Under the pieces are notes generated by a model that did no database searches, was not told the DNA's origin, and saw nothing but the letters and a program-made list of their open reading frames with translations. Shown here piece by piece: positions 46,066 to 59,987 of a stretch of 64,000 nucleotides of DNA; within the stretch, counting starts at the first letter, position 1; every line of letters starts with the position of its first letter. This DNA is from Cymbidium sinense (Eukaryota > Streptophyta > Magnoliopsida > Asparagales > Orchidaceae). The DNA lies in the NCBI GenBank assembly GCA_021442155.1, contig JAKCPB010001370.1, positions 48,260-112,259 on the forward strand, in the 5' to 3' direction. Position numbers and translations under genes: made by a program.

Positions 46066-48692
46066 TCCATGTTGAAAGTATTCTTTTTTACGAATCCACC
46101 ACGATGTGTTTAGGGTAGGTGTAAGGAACCCGAGTGACATCATATCCTTCATCGACACAACACAAATACAAACTACACACAAACATATAAAATAAATACA
46201 TATCTTTTATCTCGGGCTACTCTGACTTGAGATAATGCCCCCAGCACTTACTCAGTAGCTACTCTAGGTCGGGCTGACATGTTACCCTACTAATGTGTCA
46301 CCCTAGTGGTCTTCTTGCTTTGGAGGATGTAAGTCTACTATGATTTCCTTCCTTACTTGGCCATTGCACACTGACGAGCACCTTGTTAGTTTGGCAAGCC
46401 TTACTGTGTGGTCAGTAAGTTACATTATGTTGGCTTTGTTTAAGAGGATGTGAGTCTGCTATGTTTTCATCTTAGATTAGCCTTCATGCACTGCCTAGGT
46501 TGAGTATATTCAAGGTTTAGGATAAGTCCCTTAGTGGCTCCTTCTCTCATGACTTCTTGTCCGGGTCTAGTTCTTCCTCGTCTCGCAAGTAGTTGCTCTA
46601 GGTCGTAGCATATGTCCACCGACAATGACTATCATGATGATCGTCACTTGGAAAGTTGTAAGCACGCTTTCTTTTAAATTGATCATTACACACCGACTAC
46701 CATAGTTGGTTGGTTCTCACTATGCTAACGGATACACCACTCATGCTGATGGATACACCTTAGGTTGGTTGGTTCTCGCACCTCAGGATACACCACTAAT
46801 GGCAGATGTAAGTCTTCTATGCTTTCTCCTTGAGTTGGCCACCATACACTGATAGGCTTTCTTTTCTAGGGCTTAGGATAATGCCCCTAGCAGCACCTCC
46901 CCTGTGGGAACTATATTTGGCTCACATCCTTTGCACCCCATTAGACACTACCCGGTTACTACAAATTTGACAGCTCCTTTCCTAGTAACCACCCCTGTGG
47001 TTGGAAAATCCATCTTGTGGATGCGATTCTCCTTAGTCCAAAATTTGAGCGTCAAGGCTACCTAGCCCTTTCTCAGTGTGGTCTCTTGCACACCAACAGG
47101 GTCTACGCAAACATATAAACAAAATATATATTCACTTGTGATTTAAGCGGACACCCCTAGCGGTACATTTTCTCAAGCATGTATCCTATCTTTAGGGTTG
47201 TGTCGCAAAACTCTATAGAATCGTGTGACAACTCTTGATATAGTTCCCGACATTCACTCAAGAGTCACCCCTAAGTCGTTCAATTTTGTGCTACCAATAG
47301 GTCACCCTAGCAGTTGTTCCCTACTTTAGAAGATGTAAGTCTACTATGCCTTCTTCTTGCACAATTATTGCACATTGAAAGACAACCCCTTAGGTTGGCT
47401 AGCTCTACCCCACAACTAGTAGACTATCCCTTTAAATTTGTAAATATGAGATTGGACAATTTCGATATAGCCCCTTCTCAGTGGGTCCATTGCATAACAA
47501 CATGGTCTATAAATTAAATCTATCAAATTTTATCTGAGCTCACATCTCCAGCAGATATGCCCTCAATTTGAAATCAAACTAAACCAAACTAACCATATCA
47601 AGTCACAAAAAACTTAAGATAAAATTAATCATGACTACTTTTGAGTTGACATAAGTCCCCAGCAGAATTCACTCAGTAGTTGCCCTAGGTTAGGTTCGAT
47701 TTATTATGCATCCAATAGATCACCCTAGCGATTGTTCCTTGCTTTGGAAGATGTAAGCCTGCTATTCCTTCTTCTTAGCACAGTCGTTGCACACTGAAAG
47801 GCAACCCCTTAGGTTGGTAGCTCTACATTGCAGCCTGTAGACTATCCCTTTGGATTTATAAACCTGAGGTAAGTCAAGACTGATATAGCCCCTTCTCAGT
47901 GGGTCCATCACACCAACATCCATACATTATCTCGATTAAATTAAACCCAATATGATTTCCCTGGAGTTAAATCACACCCTTCTCCCGTGGAGCCCAAATC
48001 ATATATAAACAAGTCAAGCAAATGAAATTCAAAACTAACCTTTCTAGTGGAGCCAAATTAAACCAACTCCTCCATTATAGTCTAAATCGAAGAAATCTAA
48101 CCAAACTCTTATCCCCAGTAGATACATCCCCAAACAAATCTATGAAATCAAACTCAAATCCCAATCCTTAGCGGATAGCCCAAACCTGCTTCGCTAGTGG
48201 AAGGTTCATGTACCTGATCCCCAGCAGACACGAGCCCATATCTTTAGCAGATATGCCTCCACATCAATTAAAGTAAAACAAATTAAAGTCAATTGATCTT
48301 AATCCAGAATATAGATTCTTATACCCAATGGTTCTTCTTTCCATAAATCATATAATCAAATCAATTTCAAACCTTATCCCCAACAGATTTTCTTCTTCTA
48401 TGCCCTTGACATATACCCCTCACATATCATGTCCAATGCATGTGTGATCCCCTAGTGATCTCATTCCATGTCCTTCACATGGATTTCTCATCAAATCTTA
48501 TTTCTTCTCTTATGCACACCTTTAATACTTCAACCAAAAGCCTAACAATGTATTTGTTCAAATTACATCTTAACATTGTAATAAAAAATTTTATGATTTC
48601 GATGGTGCAAGCATAAACTAACTATACAATATCATGCTAAACATATTATAGTGTGAATTAACACTATATTATATTATAATATATGATGTTAT
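46066..48692. repeat. 3' non-coding region with roughly 400-bp tandem units (left arm)
   Basis: After integrase there is no coding signal. Degenerate units share GGATGTAAGTCTACTATG, TGCACACTGA and CCCCTTAGGTTGG, seen near 46,320, 46,445, 46,800, 47,330 and 47,750, with CCCAGC.GA.AC..ACTCAGTAG-like starts. 47,900-48,500 contains repeated CCCCAGCAGA/CCCTAGCGGA-like words. The region may include a 3' LTR, but no LTR pair or TG...CA ends could be defined. It breaks at 48,692. Confidence 0.6.
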
Positions 48693-49320
48693 ATAAAACC
48701 TTAAACCCTAAACCTTAAACCCTAAAACCCTAAACCCTAAACCCTAAACCCTAATCCATAAACTCTAAACACTAAAGCCTACAACCTTAAATAAAATAAA
48801 CCATAAAAACCCTAAACCCTAAATGCTAAACCCTAAGCCCTAAATCTTAAACCCTAAACCCTAAACCCTATACCCTAAACCCTAAACTATAACTTAAATC
48901 CTAAACCTAAAACCTAAACCTTAATCACTAAACCCTGATCCCTAAACCCTAAACCCTAAAAACCCTAAACCCTAAACACTAAACCCTAAACCCTAAACCC
49001 TAAAACCTAAACCCTTAACCCAAAATCTGAAACCATAAACCCTAATACCCTAGACCCTAAACCTTCAAACCATAAAACCTAAATGTTAAAACTTACAACC
49101 CTAAATTCTAAACCCTAAACCCCAAACCCTAAACCTTAAACTAACCCTAAATCTTAAACCCTAACCTTAAATCCTAAACCCTAAACCTTGAATAAAGATG
49201 TCATTAGGAGTAGATCTAAAGAATGACATAATCCTAACATAGTTATGGTAGCTAAAGAAAATGTCTTCAAGAGACTTTCCCTTGACCATTAGAGATTTGA
49301 ATACCTTAAACCCTAATCAT
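48693..49320 (+). repeat. Telomere-like array at the inverted-repeat apex (CCCTAAA)
   Basis: Begins within the words ATATAAAACCTTAAACCC directly after the left arm and contains long runs of CCCTAAA on the plus strand with variants. A non-telomeric insert of about 115 bp sits at 49,190-49,305, then one last TTAAACCCTAA at 49,307. It lies between the two arms. Confidence 0.88.
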
Positions 49321-50780
49321 AAATCATATTATAATATGATATATTATAGTATAATGTAACATCATATATTTTACCATGAAGTGATGTGTTTTTGGATGTT
49401 ATAAGAAGTTTTATAATGTTTTAGTATATTATGGTATTGTGCCCTATAGTCTATATTAATAAAAATTAAAAAAATATTGATTTAATAAATTAGATGATGA
49501 AATTTGTTAAATTTAAAGTAGGAATTAGGTTGTAGTACCAAAGGTGTGATAGCCACTTATAGTCTAAAAAGTAAGATTTTATGTTGAAAATAAATAATAT
49601 ATGTTGTAGCATAGTCTAGCACCATATATCATAATATATTATTCTACACATTTTAAATTCTTTTAGCATTTTGCAATCATACAGTTGAGCCTACACTAAC
49701 ATTATTTATAAAATATGTTGATTTAGACTTTAAAATTGTGGAATTGGCCAAATTCATAATAGGTAGAGCATGACATCATAATATATTGTTTCAATTTAAA
49801 ATATGTATGCGATATGACTAAAATATATAGTTTTTATTATTTAGACTAATTTTATGATTTTTTATCTTAAGCAATCCCTTATGATATGATATGCAATATA
49901 ATATAATATAATATGTTATAATGTATTATGGTATAGGATTCCACAACATAGTGTAACATCATGCATTATAGCATACTATTGTGTATTAATACTTGTTGTT
50001 TATCATATTTTAGTTTGTTATAGTATGATGTAGTAGAGTTTGTATTAGTATAATTCATAAAAATATTGATTTATAGGCTTAGATGATGGGATTTGGCCAA
50101 ATTTAAGGTAAGCTTTAGGGAACATCATTGGGGTGTGTTATGGTGTCATTTAATCAAAAGAATGGAATTTTGCATTGAAAATAAATGTTCATTTTTCAAC
50201 TAAATTTTATAATTTTTTTGCTTAAAGTGATTCATTTTAAGGTGTTATGTAAGATAATATATTATATAAAAGCATATTAAAATATAATGTACATAACATT
50301 ATAACTTCACATTACATGAATGTGGTGGTGTGTTACCAAATGTTGTGTACATTTTAGTATGTATAACTTTTGTTATAATACATTAGGTCAAAACTCACAA
50401 AAATGTTAATTTGAAGGTTGAGATGGAAGAATTTGGCCAAATTCATGGCACACACTAAGAAGGAATACCAAAATTTTGCTATTATGTACCATTTCTAATA
50501 GAAAAATAACAATTTTACATTCAAAATGAACATTATTCATATTTTGAGAAAATTTTGTTATTTGTTCCTTTTTAGTGATTCTAATGAGGTGTAATGTTAG
50601 ATAATATGTTATATTATAGCAAATTATAATATAACATCAAATATTATAATATAATATAGTTTGTTAATTCACACTATAATATGTTTAACATGATATTGTA
50701 TAACAACAAATCATAAAATGTTGATTACAATGTTAAGATGATGTAATTTGAATGAATACATTGTTAGGCTTTTGGTTGAA
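49321..50780. repeat. AT-rich satellite, about five units of 250-350 bp
   Basis: Units share AAAATATTGATTT, GATGATG.AATTTGGCCAAATT and a TATAATATAATATGTTATA-like core. The GATTT...GGCCAAATT landmark recurs near 49,460, 49,708, 50,048, 50,398 and 50,708. The last unit passes into the right arm. The left arm keeps only one partial unit (48,550-48,690), so the array is asymmetric around the apex. No coding sense. Confidence 0.7.
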
Positions 50781-53340
50781 GTATTAAAGGTGTGCATAAG
50801 AGAAGAAATAAGATTTGATGAGATTTCCATGTCAAGGACATAAAGGAAGATCTGCTAAGGGATGACACATGCATTGGACATGACATGTGAGGGGTCTATG
50901 TCGAGGGCATAGAAGAAGAAAATTTAGGGATAAGGTTCCAATTTGATTTGATTATATGATTTGTGGAAAGAAGATTTGTTGGGGATAAGAATCTATAATC
51001 CATTGGGGATTAAGATCAAATCGACTTTAATTTGTTTTATTTTAATTGATGTGGAGGCATATCGGCTAAAGATATGGGCTCGAGTCTATTGGGGATCAAG
51101 TATATGAACCTACCACTAAGGAAGCAGGTGCAGGCTATCCGATGGGGATTGGGATTTGAGTTTGATTTCATAGATTTGTTTGGGGATGTATCCACTAGGA
51201 ATAAGATTTTGGTTGGATTTCTTTGATTTAGACTACTGGGGGAGCTGGTTTAATTTGGCTCCATTAGGGAGGCTAGTTTTGAATTTGATTTGTTTGCTAG
51301 ACTTGTTTATATATGATTTGGGACTACTCTCGGGAGAAGGGTGTGATTTAACTCCACTAGGGAAAATTAGATTATGTTTAATTTAACTGAAGTTAATATA
51401 TGGACCTTTGGCAGTAATGAACCCAGTGAAGGTACAATATCAACCTTAACCTACCTTAGGTTTACAAATTCAAAGGGATAGTCTACAGGCTATGGGGTTG
51501 AGCTAGCCAACCTAAGGGGTTGCCTCTCAATGTGTAGTGATTGTTCTAGGAAGAAGGCATAGCATACTTACATCTTCCAAAGTGAGGAGCAACGGCTAGG
51601 GTGACCTGTTGGATGCACAACAAATCAAACTTGACCTGGGATGACTAGTGAGTGAATGTCACTAGGGACATATTTCAACTCAAAAATAGTCAAGATTAAT
51701 TTTATCTTAATTTCATGTGATTTAATATGGCTTGTTTGATTTAGTTTGATTTCAAATTGAGGGCATATCTACCAGGGATGTGAGTTCAGTCAAATTTGAT
51801 AGATTTAATTTTTTGACCATGTCTGATGGACCCATTGAGTAGAGGCTATATCAACTTGTCCTATCTTAGATTTACAAATCCAAAGGAATAGTTTATTGGT
51901 CATGGAGTAGAGCTAGCCAACCTAAGGGGTTGCCTTTTAGTGTGCAACAACTGTGCTAGGAAGAAGACGTAGCAGACTTACATCTTCTAAAGTAGGAACA
52001 ACCGTTGGGGTGACCTGTTGGTAGCACAATAAATTGAACTCGACTAAAGGGTGACTACTAAGTGAATGCCGCTGGGGACTTATATCAACTCAAGAGTAGT
52101 CAGGTGATTCCTATAGGGAGCTTTGCTGACACTGCCCTAAAGATAGGATGCTGGAAAAGGTACCGCTAAGGGTGTCCTCCTAATCCATAAGTGAATATAT
52201 ATTTTGTTTATATGTTTACGTGGACTCCATTGGTGTGGAGGGACCACACTGAGAAAGGGCTATGTCAGCCATGACCTATCTTAGATTTACTAGACTAAGA
52301 GAGAATCTACACATCCAGAGGATAGATTCTCCAACCACAGGCATGGTTACTAAGAAAGGGAACTATCCAATCTAATAGTAACCTAGGTAGTGTCTAAATT
52401 GGGTCACAAAGGACATGATCCAAATATAGTGCCCATAGGAGGAGGTGTTTCTAGGGGCGTTATCCTGAGCCCTGGAAAAGAAATCTTATAGGTGTATGGT
52501 AGCCAATTCAAGGAGAAAGTGTAGCAGACTTACATCTACCATGAGTGATATATCCTATGGTGTGAGAACTAACCAACATAAGGTGTATCTGTCAGCATAG
52601 TGAGAACTAACCAACCTAAGGTGCATGTCGATATGTAAATCAATCTGGAAAGAAAGCATGTAGGCTTACAACTTTCCAAGTGGAACTGATCATCGAGATA
52701 GTCTATCGATGATAGGACAAATGTTATCTGACCTTGAGCGACTACTAAGCAGGGAGCCTCAAAGAAGTACTGGACCTAGACTTGAAGCAGTCAGGAGGGA
52801 AGGAGCCACTAGGGGATTTATTCTAAAATTCAAATATAATCGACCCAGTCAGTGCATGAAGGCTAATCCAGAAATAAAACATAGCAAACTCACATCCTCT
52901 TAAACAAAGCCAACATGAGGTAGCTTATCGGTAAGGCCTACAAAACTAATAAGTCGCTCATCGTGTGTACAAGTAAGTAAGGAAAGCATCATAGACTTAC
53001 ATCCTCCAAAGTAAGAAGACCACTGGGTGACACACTAGGTAGACGTTAGACCTAGAGCGATCGAGTGAGTGTCACTAGGGGCATTATCTCAACTCAGAGT
53101 AGCCTGAGGATAAAAGATATGTGTTAGCTTTATATGTTTATGTGTATTTTGTATTTGTATTATCTCGATGAAGGATAGAACGTCGCTCGAGATCCTTACA
53201 CCTACCCTAAACACATCATGGTGGATTCACAAACAAAAATACTTTCAAAATGGAATTTTCATTGATGATAATTATTTTCAAGCATGGTTTATAATATTTC
53301 TTTAAGTATAGCCTGTTGTTTGGATGCATTGGGCACTCTC
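50781..53340. repeat. Right-arm copy of the 3' non-coding tandem region
   Basis: Reverse complement of 46,066-48,560, with the same repeated words (CCAACCTAAGG.GTTGCC, AGACTTACATCTTCCA, CACTAGGGGCATTATCTCAA-like) at about 400-bp spacing (near 51,500, 51,930, 52,560 and 52,990). No coding region; short frames such as 51,180-51,386 are chance. Confidence 0.6.
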
Positions 53341-56300
53341 CCTTATGATTAATAAGCTGATAAGATCCTCCTTAGTAAGCTTTCTTTATGGAAAAAGGGC
53401 CTTCCCAAGTGGGTTCAAACTTGCCTCCCATCTTACGATGGGCAAAAATTGATCTCCTTAGAACTAAAATAAACTCTCCTACTTGAAAAGCTCTAGGACA
53501 GACCAACTTGTTATGAGCTTGAATCAATTTAACTTTGTATAACTCAAGGTTTTGGCATGCCCGTAGGTATCTGTCCTCCAAACTTTGAGCTCTTCTAACC
53601 CAACTTGGCTTTTTGCCCTATTGTGATCTTGCTACCCATAGCTATCCTTGGTGATGGGAGTTGGACTTTTAATGGTAGAATGGTTATGGGCACATACACT
53701 AAGGAGAAAGGAGTAGTATAAGTTGGAGTTCTATATGTGGTGCAGTAGGCCTACAAGGCTTTAACTAAGTGCTCATGCCACTGTTGCTTATTATTATTGA
53801 ATGACTTCTTCAGTATTTTGATGATAGTTTTATTGAAGGCTTCTGCTAAGCTCTTTTCCCTCGACTAGTTGATGGTAGAATATCTCCAATCTATGTTGTG
53901 CCTCTGGGAAAAGTTGTTGATCTTGGTGCTCTTGAATGCAGTACCATTATCATATATAACTCATCGAGGCACTCTAAACCTATATACGATATCATTCCTA
54001 AAAAATTGGAGCACATGCGAGTTGTGACCTCCGAGACATCGCCGCCTTTTGGAAAAGTAATCAATAGCAAGCTAAGATGAACGGACCCTTGGAAGAAGGA
54101 GGATCACCCACTACTATGTTGATACCCCAACACTGAATGGCCATGAGGCCAATGTAGGATGTAGAATATTGGGTGGTTGGTAGGACCACACTATTTATTT
54201 AACATTTGGTGGCATCGCTAGCTATCCATGCAATCTGATCATTGATAGTAGTATCCTAGTCTCTTGATCTTGGATTTCATCTTTGAACCAGATTGGTTGG
54301 CTCCATATAATCTTGAGTGTACCTCGGTTATGATCTTACGGGTTGTCTAAACAATGTAGCCATATATGATCGAAAGACCACCGATAGACACCATCCACAT
54401 TAGCATAGCAAAGTGCTCTCTGCTTCATCTAATGGGCTTGTGACTTCTCTTATGGTAGTTTACTTTTATTTAGGTAATCCATGAATGGTTGCCTCCAATC
54501 TAACTCCTCATCCTTCTTGGCAATGACAACCTCCCCTTTAAGAGAGTACATTTTGATGAGTTCATTATCTATAAGGATAAGACTTGTCCATTTTGGACCT
54601 TTATTGATATGGACTCATCCTCCGCCATGCCAACTCTTGGAAAGCTTAAAGCATACGCTATGACATTTTCTCCTCGAGGAATCATATAAATGGTAACCTC
54701 TAGGATTTGGGCCAACAACTCCATGGTGTACTTATGGTAGTGATGGAGCTTGGGCTTTATAACCTTCTAGGACCCAGTGATTTAGTTGATAATTAGTTGA
54801 GAATCCTCAAAAATGTTGATGTTATGAATGCTTAGAGTAATAGCTAACTCCAGACCGGCAATGAGAGCCTCATATTCAACTTCATTATTGATGCAAAGAT
54901 TGGACAGATCTATGAGAACTTTATCACATCATAGTCTAGAGTTAAGGGAACTATTCCTACCCCTACCATTCATGGAATAGTAGATTATGATTCTTCTCCT
55001 CTTTAAGAGGAAGCTGCACCATCAAAGTACATCTCCCAATGGTGAATTCTAGTATCCTCTAAGCTCATGATTTGTTCATCGGGGAGATCATCACTAAGAA
55101 GAGAGTTAGTAGGTAGTGGTTATGTAACTAAGAAATCCATTAGTGCTTATCTTTACACCACACGGAGGGGTACAAATGTATTGTCAAACTATGAGAGATC
55201 ATGCCATGCCATCAACCGCAAGATAATCGCGTCATGAGATACTATAGTGGATTGATCCTAGAGATTAACTTCACCTTATGAGGAAGCATGTAGTGTTGTA
55301 TTTTGGGATACAAAGATTAAAGCTAGGCAATGCTTCTCAATGGGTGAAAAATTAGCCTCAACAAGGATTATTACAATGATTGAGGTAAAGTGCATTTTCC
55401 TTCCCTTTGTCATTGACTTGGGCCAATAAAGCACCAAGGGAGTCATCTAATGCAGAAAGTAAAGTATGAGTGGCTTGCGATAGGGCTAGAACCAAAACAT
55501 CATCAAGTATTTGATGTATTCAAAGGCATGCTCACACTTATTATCCCACTTGAACTTGGCTTCCTTTTTTGACAAGTGTTGAGAATGGACATCTTCCGAT
55601 AAGTTGGATATAAAGCATCTTAGATACACCAATCACCCTTGGAATGATCTGAGTTGAGTTAAACTTTTAGGGGGTGGCATTTATAATATCACCTTGATCT
55701 TCTCTAGACTATTTTCAATTCCCTAGTGTTAGACAACAAACTAAAGGAATTTCCCTGAATCTACTCGAAATGCACACTTCATGGGGTTTATTTTGAGATT
55801 AAATTATTTTAATTGTTCAAAAACTACTCAAATCAAAAGAGATGGTCTTCCTTTCCTCTACCTAACTATGAGATCATCCATAGCACTCAACTTGATGATG
55901 AATAAGTTCATCAAGATTTGAGTCATACCGGGTATGTAACACCAACATTCTTAAGGCTGAAAGGCATGACCTTATAGTAATAGATTTCGATTGGTTGTTC
56001 TAAAAGTACTATTTCTTTCATCGTTAGGGGCCATCTTTATTTGTTTATATCCAGATGAGCCATCCATGAAAGAGAAGATTGCATGATATGAGGTAATGTC
56101 CACCATCAACTTCGGATTGGTAGTGAAATTCATTTTGGGACATGGCTTATTTAAATCCCAAAATTGATGCATATATAAATTTGTCAATCTTTTAATTAGG
56201 ATGACGCTATAACCGTGTAGGGTATTTTTTTTCTTGGATGAAGCCAGATCGATCGCTTGAATTCATAAATGACCTATTGTTCTATGTCTAATCGCATGCC

Positions 56301-56960
56301 CTAGGAGCTAGCTTGATAGAGCATAGTAGCTCTATTGTTGGTTATGGACCACTAAGTTAGGAGCCAATCCGACATCTCTTCATAACTCCATGCAAAGCTC
56401 CTTAAACTCAATCAATAGCCTAACTAAGTCATTGGTTTCATTCAACAAAACTGATGTATGTCGGGGATAGATCTTCTTTAGTTCCTAAGTTGATTTCCTT
56501 GAGCTTGTCGATGGTTGACTTGATCTCTTCTTTGAACTCTGGTGGTGCATCTTTGACTTCAAAATCATCTAGATCATCTAAAGTTTCTAAGCACAGCTCC
56601 TCATATGAGTTAATGTGATTTGAAAAGAACCTATCAGATTCCAATTGATTGGTAATGACTAAGTAATAATCGTTATCATCGACTGAACCCACTATACTAA
56701 ATCCTAGTCCCGATCTTGATTGAGAGCTTTTGCATTTGTTCTTCCATATTCTTTCAAAATAGTCTGACTTGTGCTTTGACCAAGTATGTGGATTAACCCT
56801 TTCTTTAAATTATGAACACAAGGCAAGTACCAAGCAAAAGGTAATTCTATTAAATCTTTATATGAATCATCTTCAAGTTCTACATCAACTTCTTGACTTG
56901 AAGATGATGCTCCCAAAAAGAACCTTAAAGTCTTCACACCTATGGATGACCTAGGGTCTT
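53340..56960 (-). pseudogene. Ty3/gypsy pol remnant (Tat/Ogre type), right arm
   Basis: Minus-strand order, 5' to 3': pre-RT (56,937-56,704, VDVELEDDSYKDLIELPFAW; 56,692-56,438, Asp/Glu-rich with KLKEINLGTKEDL), RT start (56,187-55,972, WDLNKPCPKMNF and FSFMDGSSGYKQIKMAPNDE), a frameshifted YVDD region near 55,880 (reads AMDDLIV), RNase H traces, the second RNase H near 55,020-54,700, and the integrase C-terminus (53,581-53,372, RYLRACQNLEL, RKMGGKFEPTWEGPFSIKKAY). It is more fragmented than the left copy but keeps residues lost there: WYLP, SGYKQIKMAP. Not functional. Confidence 0.82.
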
Positions 56961-57544
56961 CCTTACTACCAAACCCTCAACTTTTTGAGAGGAAAGTGAG
57001 ATTAGAGCTAAGGTTTCCAAATGATGCCTAACTATTTACATATAGATTTGGATACACTTAAGCTTTGCTTTGGAACATCTTCATCTTATCCGCTCAAGTC
57101 ACCTCCAAGGGAATCTATTAGAAGAAGGCCGGTGTGCTAACCATATAAGACTCATCCTATGAACTAAATTCTAAGTGTATATTAATAGCAGGTGTACTCC
57201 TAGTAGCTGGGAAATATCTTCTATTGGGTAGTCAATAAGAAGGTTTTCCAGCCCTAGAACTACCTCTAAACTAGCCTCTTCCTCTGCCTAGTGGAGGGTA
57301 GGTCATCCTACCCATATGTTCAAATGGAGTAACGAACTATGGGAGGAATCTAATGTTAGGCTCCACTTCCTCCAAGTCTATTTTCGCTCCCTTTTATTTT
57401 ATTTTTCATTTTTTATTTTATTTTTTATTTTTTTCCCTTTCTTTTTCTTTTTCTTTTATTTTGAAACTTTGGCCAAGTTCATGATAATAGACTTGTTCAT
57501 TTTGAGGGAGGTACTAAGTCGCATCCTCAAATATGCTAACCTCG

Positions 57545-57745
57545 AACTATAAATGGCTTGAGATCTCCTTTTGTAGAGATATCCCACCTCTCATGAACTT
57601 CATACAAATGTAGAGAGGATGGAACTATGTTGTTCTCATGTATCCATGGTCTCCCAAGCAAAGCATTGAAGATGTATCCAGTCTATAATGTGAAACTTCT
57701 GCCTTCTAATCGCCATCTCCAAGGGCAACACTATGGAGCCTAAGG
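57545..57745 (-). pseudogene. Gypsy protease C-terminal remnant (right arm)
   Basis: Minus-strand reading gives ALGSIVLPLE, then in another frame FNALLGRPWIHENNIVPSSL, the Tat-type protease ending with the LLGRPWIH box intact (57,658-57,635). It preserves this region better than the left-arm copy at 41,567. The frameshift between the two parts and missing upstream half mark it as a remnant. A pyrimidine-rich tract (57,393-57,465) matches the A/G-rich tract of the other arm. Confidence 0.65.
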
Positions 57746-59987
57746 CACATTGACCTCACTTTTGGAGTATGGATTCAATCTTCCCATCTTAGACTAAGGA
57801 GTCTTCTAGAAACTAAGCATTCCCTATTCATAAGACACTTGTAACAATTAGGTAAATACTTAACCTAAGCCTAAAGGCTTAGAAGGGTTAACCATAGGAT
57901 TAGGTTATGCCTTAGGGATTAGGTTAATCCACCTATCCTACAACCCAAATACAATCAACGTTCACCTTCTCAAACCAAACCTCAAGTTCATTTCAAATAA
58001 AAAATTCAAATCCAAATCGAAACCCAATTTTAAAACCAAATGATTAAAGCCCATGATCAAATCCAAACTTGAAACCCTTCCTTAGTCGTATGACCTATCC
58101 CATAGACTTAGGCAAATCTTAATCCAAATCAATCCAAAATCAATTGATTTTCTCATAATAAATTTATATCTTCAATCATCTTTCTAAATATAAATCAAAT
58201 CTACATTCAAATTGTCAAAACTAAATCAAACAAAATAAAATTAAATCAAAACCCTTCCTAAGCCACATGACCTATCCCATGGACTTAGCTAAATCTTAAC
58301 CAAATCAAATCAAACTCAATTGAGTTTCTTAAAAATCAATCATATTTTTAATCATATTCACAAATTTAAATGAAATATACATTTAAATCATCAAAACTAA
58401 ATCAAGCCAAATCAAAATCCAAACCTAAGTCACATTACCCAACTCCATGGACTTAACCAAATTTCTTCATTCCAAAACAAATTCAATTGATTTTCTCATG
58501 AATCAATCATACCTTCAATCATACACAAATATAAATGAAATCTACAATCATCAAGCCAAATCAAAATCAACCCAAGTCAAACCCAACTTAACCTTTTGAC
58601 TTGAAATGTTCAAATGAACCAAAACCCATTTGAACCCAAGCCAACTGCAATTGAATTTATATATCAATCCCAAATCCATATATAAACTCAACTAAATCAA
58701 ACTCAACCAAAAATAAAGCCAACTAAACCTAATTGATCCACTTAACCCAAAGTAGCCAATTTGACCTATTTGAGTCAAGTTCTAATCCTACCCAAATTCT
58801 ATTGAACCAAACCCATCAAAACCTTCCATCATGATTGTTGATCACCTTAGGTTGATCAATTGTCACAAATTAAGCCAAACCAAGTCAACTTGGTCATTTG
58901 ACAAAGTCAACCCCATAACCCATATGAACCCAAACTAGGAAAATTATAACCTAAGCCAAATCCCTTGAAACCAATGATTCATACCAAATCAAAATTAATA
59001 TTTGAATATGACTTGACCTTCAATTGAGTAAACCAAACCCAATTGGCCCTCTTGATCCAAGTTGACTAAAATTGACCTAAAAGACTAAACTATGTTAAAT
59101 CAAATTATAAACCAAATTGATTGCAACCAATGGCTCAATTTTATTCCAAATTGATTGTTGAACTTGACCAAAGCCATGATTGGACCCAATTGACCTACTT
59201 AACCCAAATTGACCTAAAGGTTCAAGTTGGCCTAAATTAAAACCAAATCCAGATTAATTGAAACCAAAGCATACAATCATCTTCAATTGGCCAACTAAAC
59301 CTAAACCAACACCCAACCCAAGCCAATTTGGCCAATTTGGTCAAATAGGTCAACTTAACCCATTTGACCCAAATGAATTCAAATGAGCCAAAATCAAATC
59401 TAAGCCAAAATAAACCAAACCAATTGAACAAAAACATCCCAAATGATCATATGAACTTGACTCAACCCTTAGTTTGACCCAATTTGACCAATTGGTCAAC
59501 TTGACACAACCTAACCCAAATTGACCTAAATAAGTCAAATTGATCCAAACCTAACCAAATCGACTCCAATTTAAAATTTGCTAACCAACTTTCTCATTTT
59601 AAATCTACCAAATCAAATCCAATGCTACAATCATTCTACCCTTGGGTCAATAGCATCACATTAGACAAATCACCCATGTAAGTGGTCATTTCATTCTTGG
59701 CCACTTGGTACTCTCCCAATCCACCTACCCACCTAGGACAGCCCAACCTAACTTAAGAGGTGGTTGGTATTACCCATGGTGAAATTGCCTAACCCTCCCA
59801 TTGATTTTAAACCCATAGACACCCATGATTCCTCTTGAGCCACCTCCACACCTTCAACCAACTGCGAGCCAACTCACCTCCTCACTCACCCATGACTCGA
59901 GATGGCGATGGCCAAAGCCAAACTGATCCCACCATTTGATCAAGATAAAGCGTGTGTGGTATATACACCACATCATTTCCACCAAAC
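57746..59987. other. Non-coding part of the right arm
   Basis: Reverse complement of 39,240-41,400. It holds the three 170-bp units (58,130-58,500) and the TTGACC/GGTCAA-rich stretch (58,550-59,600). The two minus-strand frames at 59,237-59,538 are chance frames in that low-complexity DNA. No gene is supported. Confidence 0.6.

Larger units (their letters stand above)
37866..48692 (+). repeat. Left arm of a large diverged inverted repeat
   Basis: The arm matches the reverse complement of 50,600-63,700 in order. Paired landmarks: 38,638 with 62,878 (CCCACACATGTGGAC); 41,567 with 57,635 (GGGAGACCATGGATACATGA); 42,479 with 56,728 (GAAGAACAAATGCAAAAG); 45,733 with 53,546 (GGCATGCC.AAACCT region); 48,523 with 50,760 (ACTTCAACCAAAAGCCTAAC). 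The arm contains one gypsy remnant plus non-coding flanks, begins next to the GRP fragment, and ends abruptly at 48,692 against CCCTAAA DNA. Numerous substitutions and indels separate the arms. Confidence 0.85.

Noticed and set aside
46066..48692. A defined 3' LTR
   Set aside because: No second copy in direct orientation near the 5' side of pol and no clear terminal TG...CA, so only a non-coding tandem region is reported.
59237..59538. Trp/Phe-rich small proteins on the minus strand
   Set aside because: Overlapping chance frames in the GGTCAA/TTGACC low-complexity stretch.
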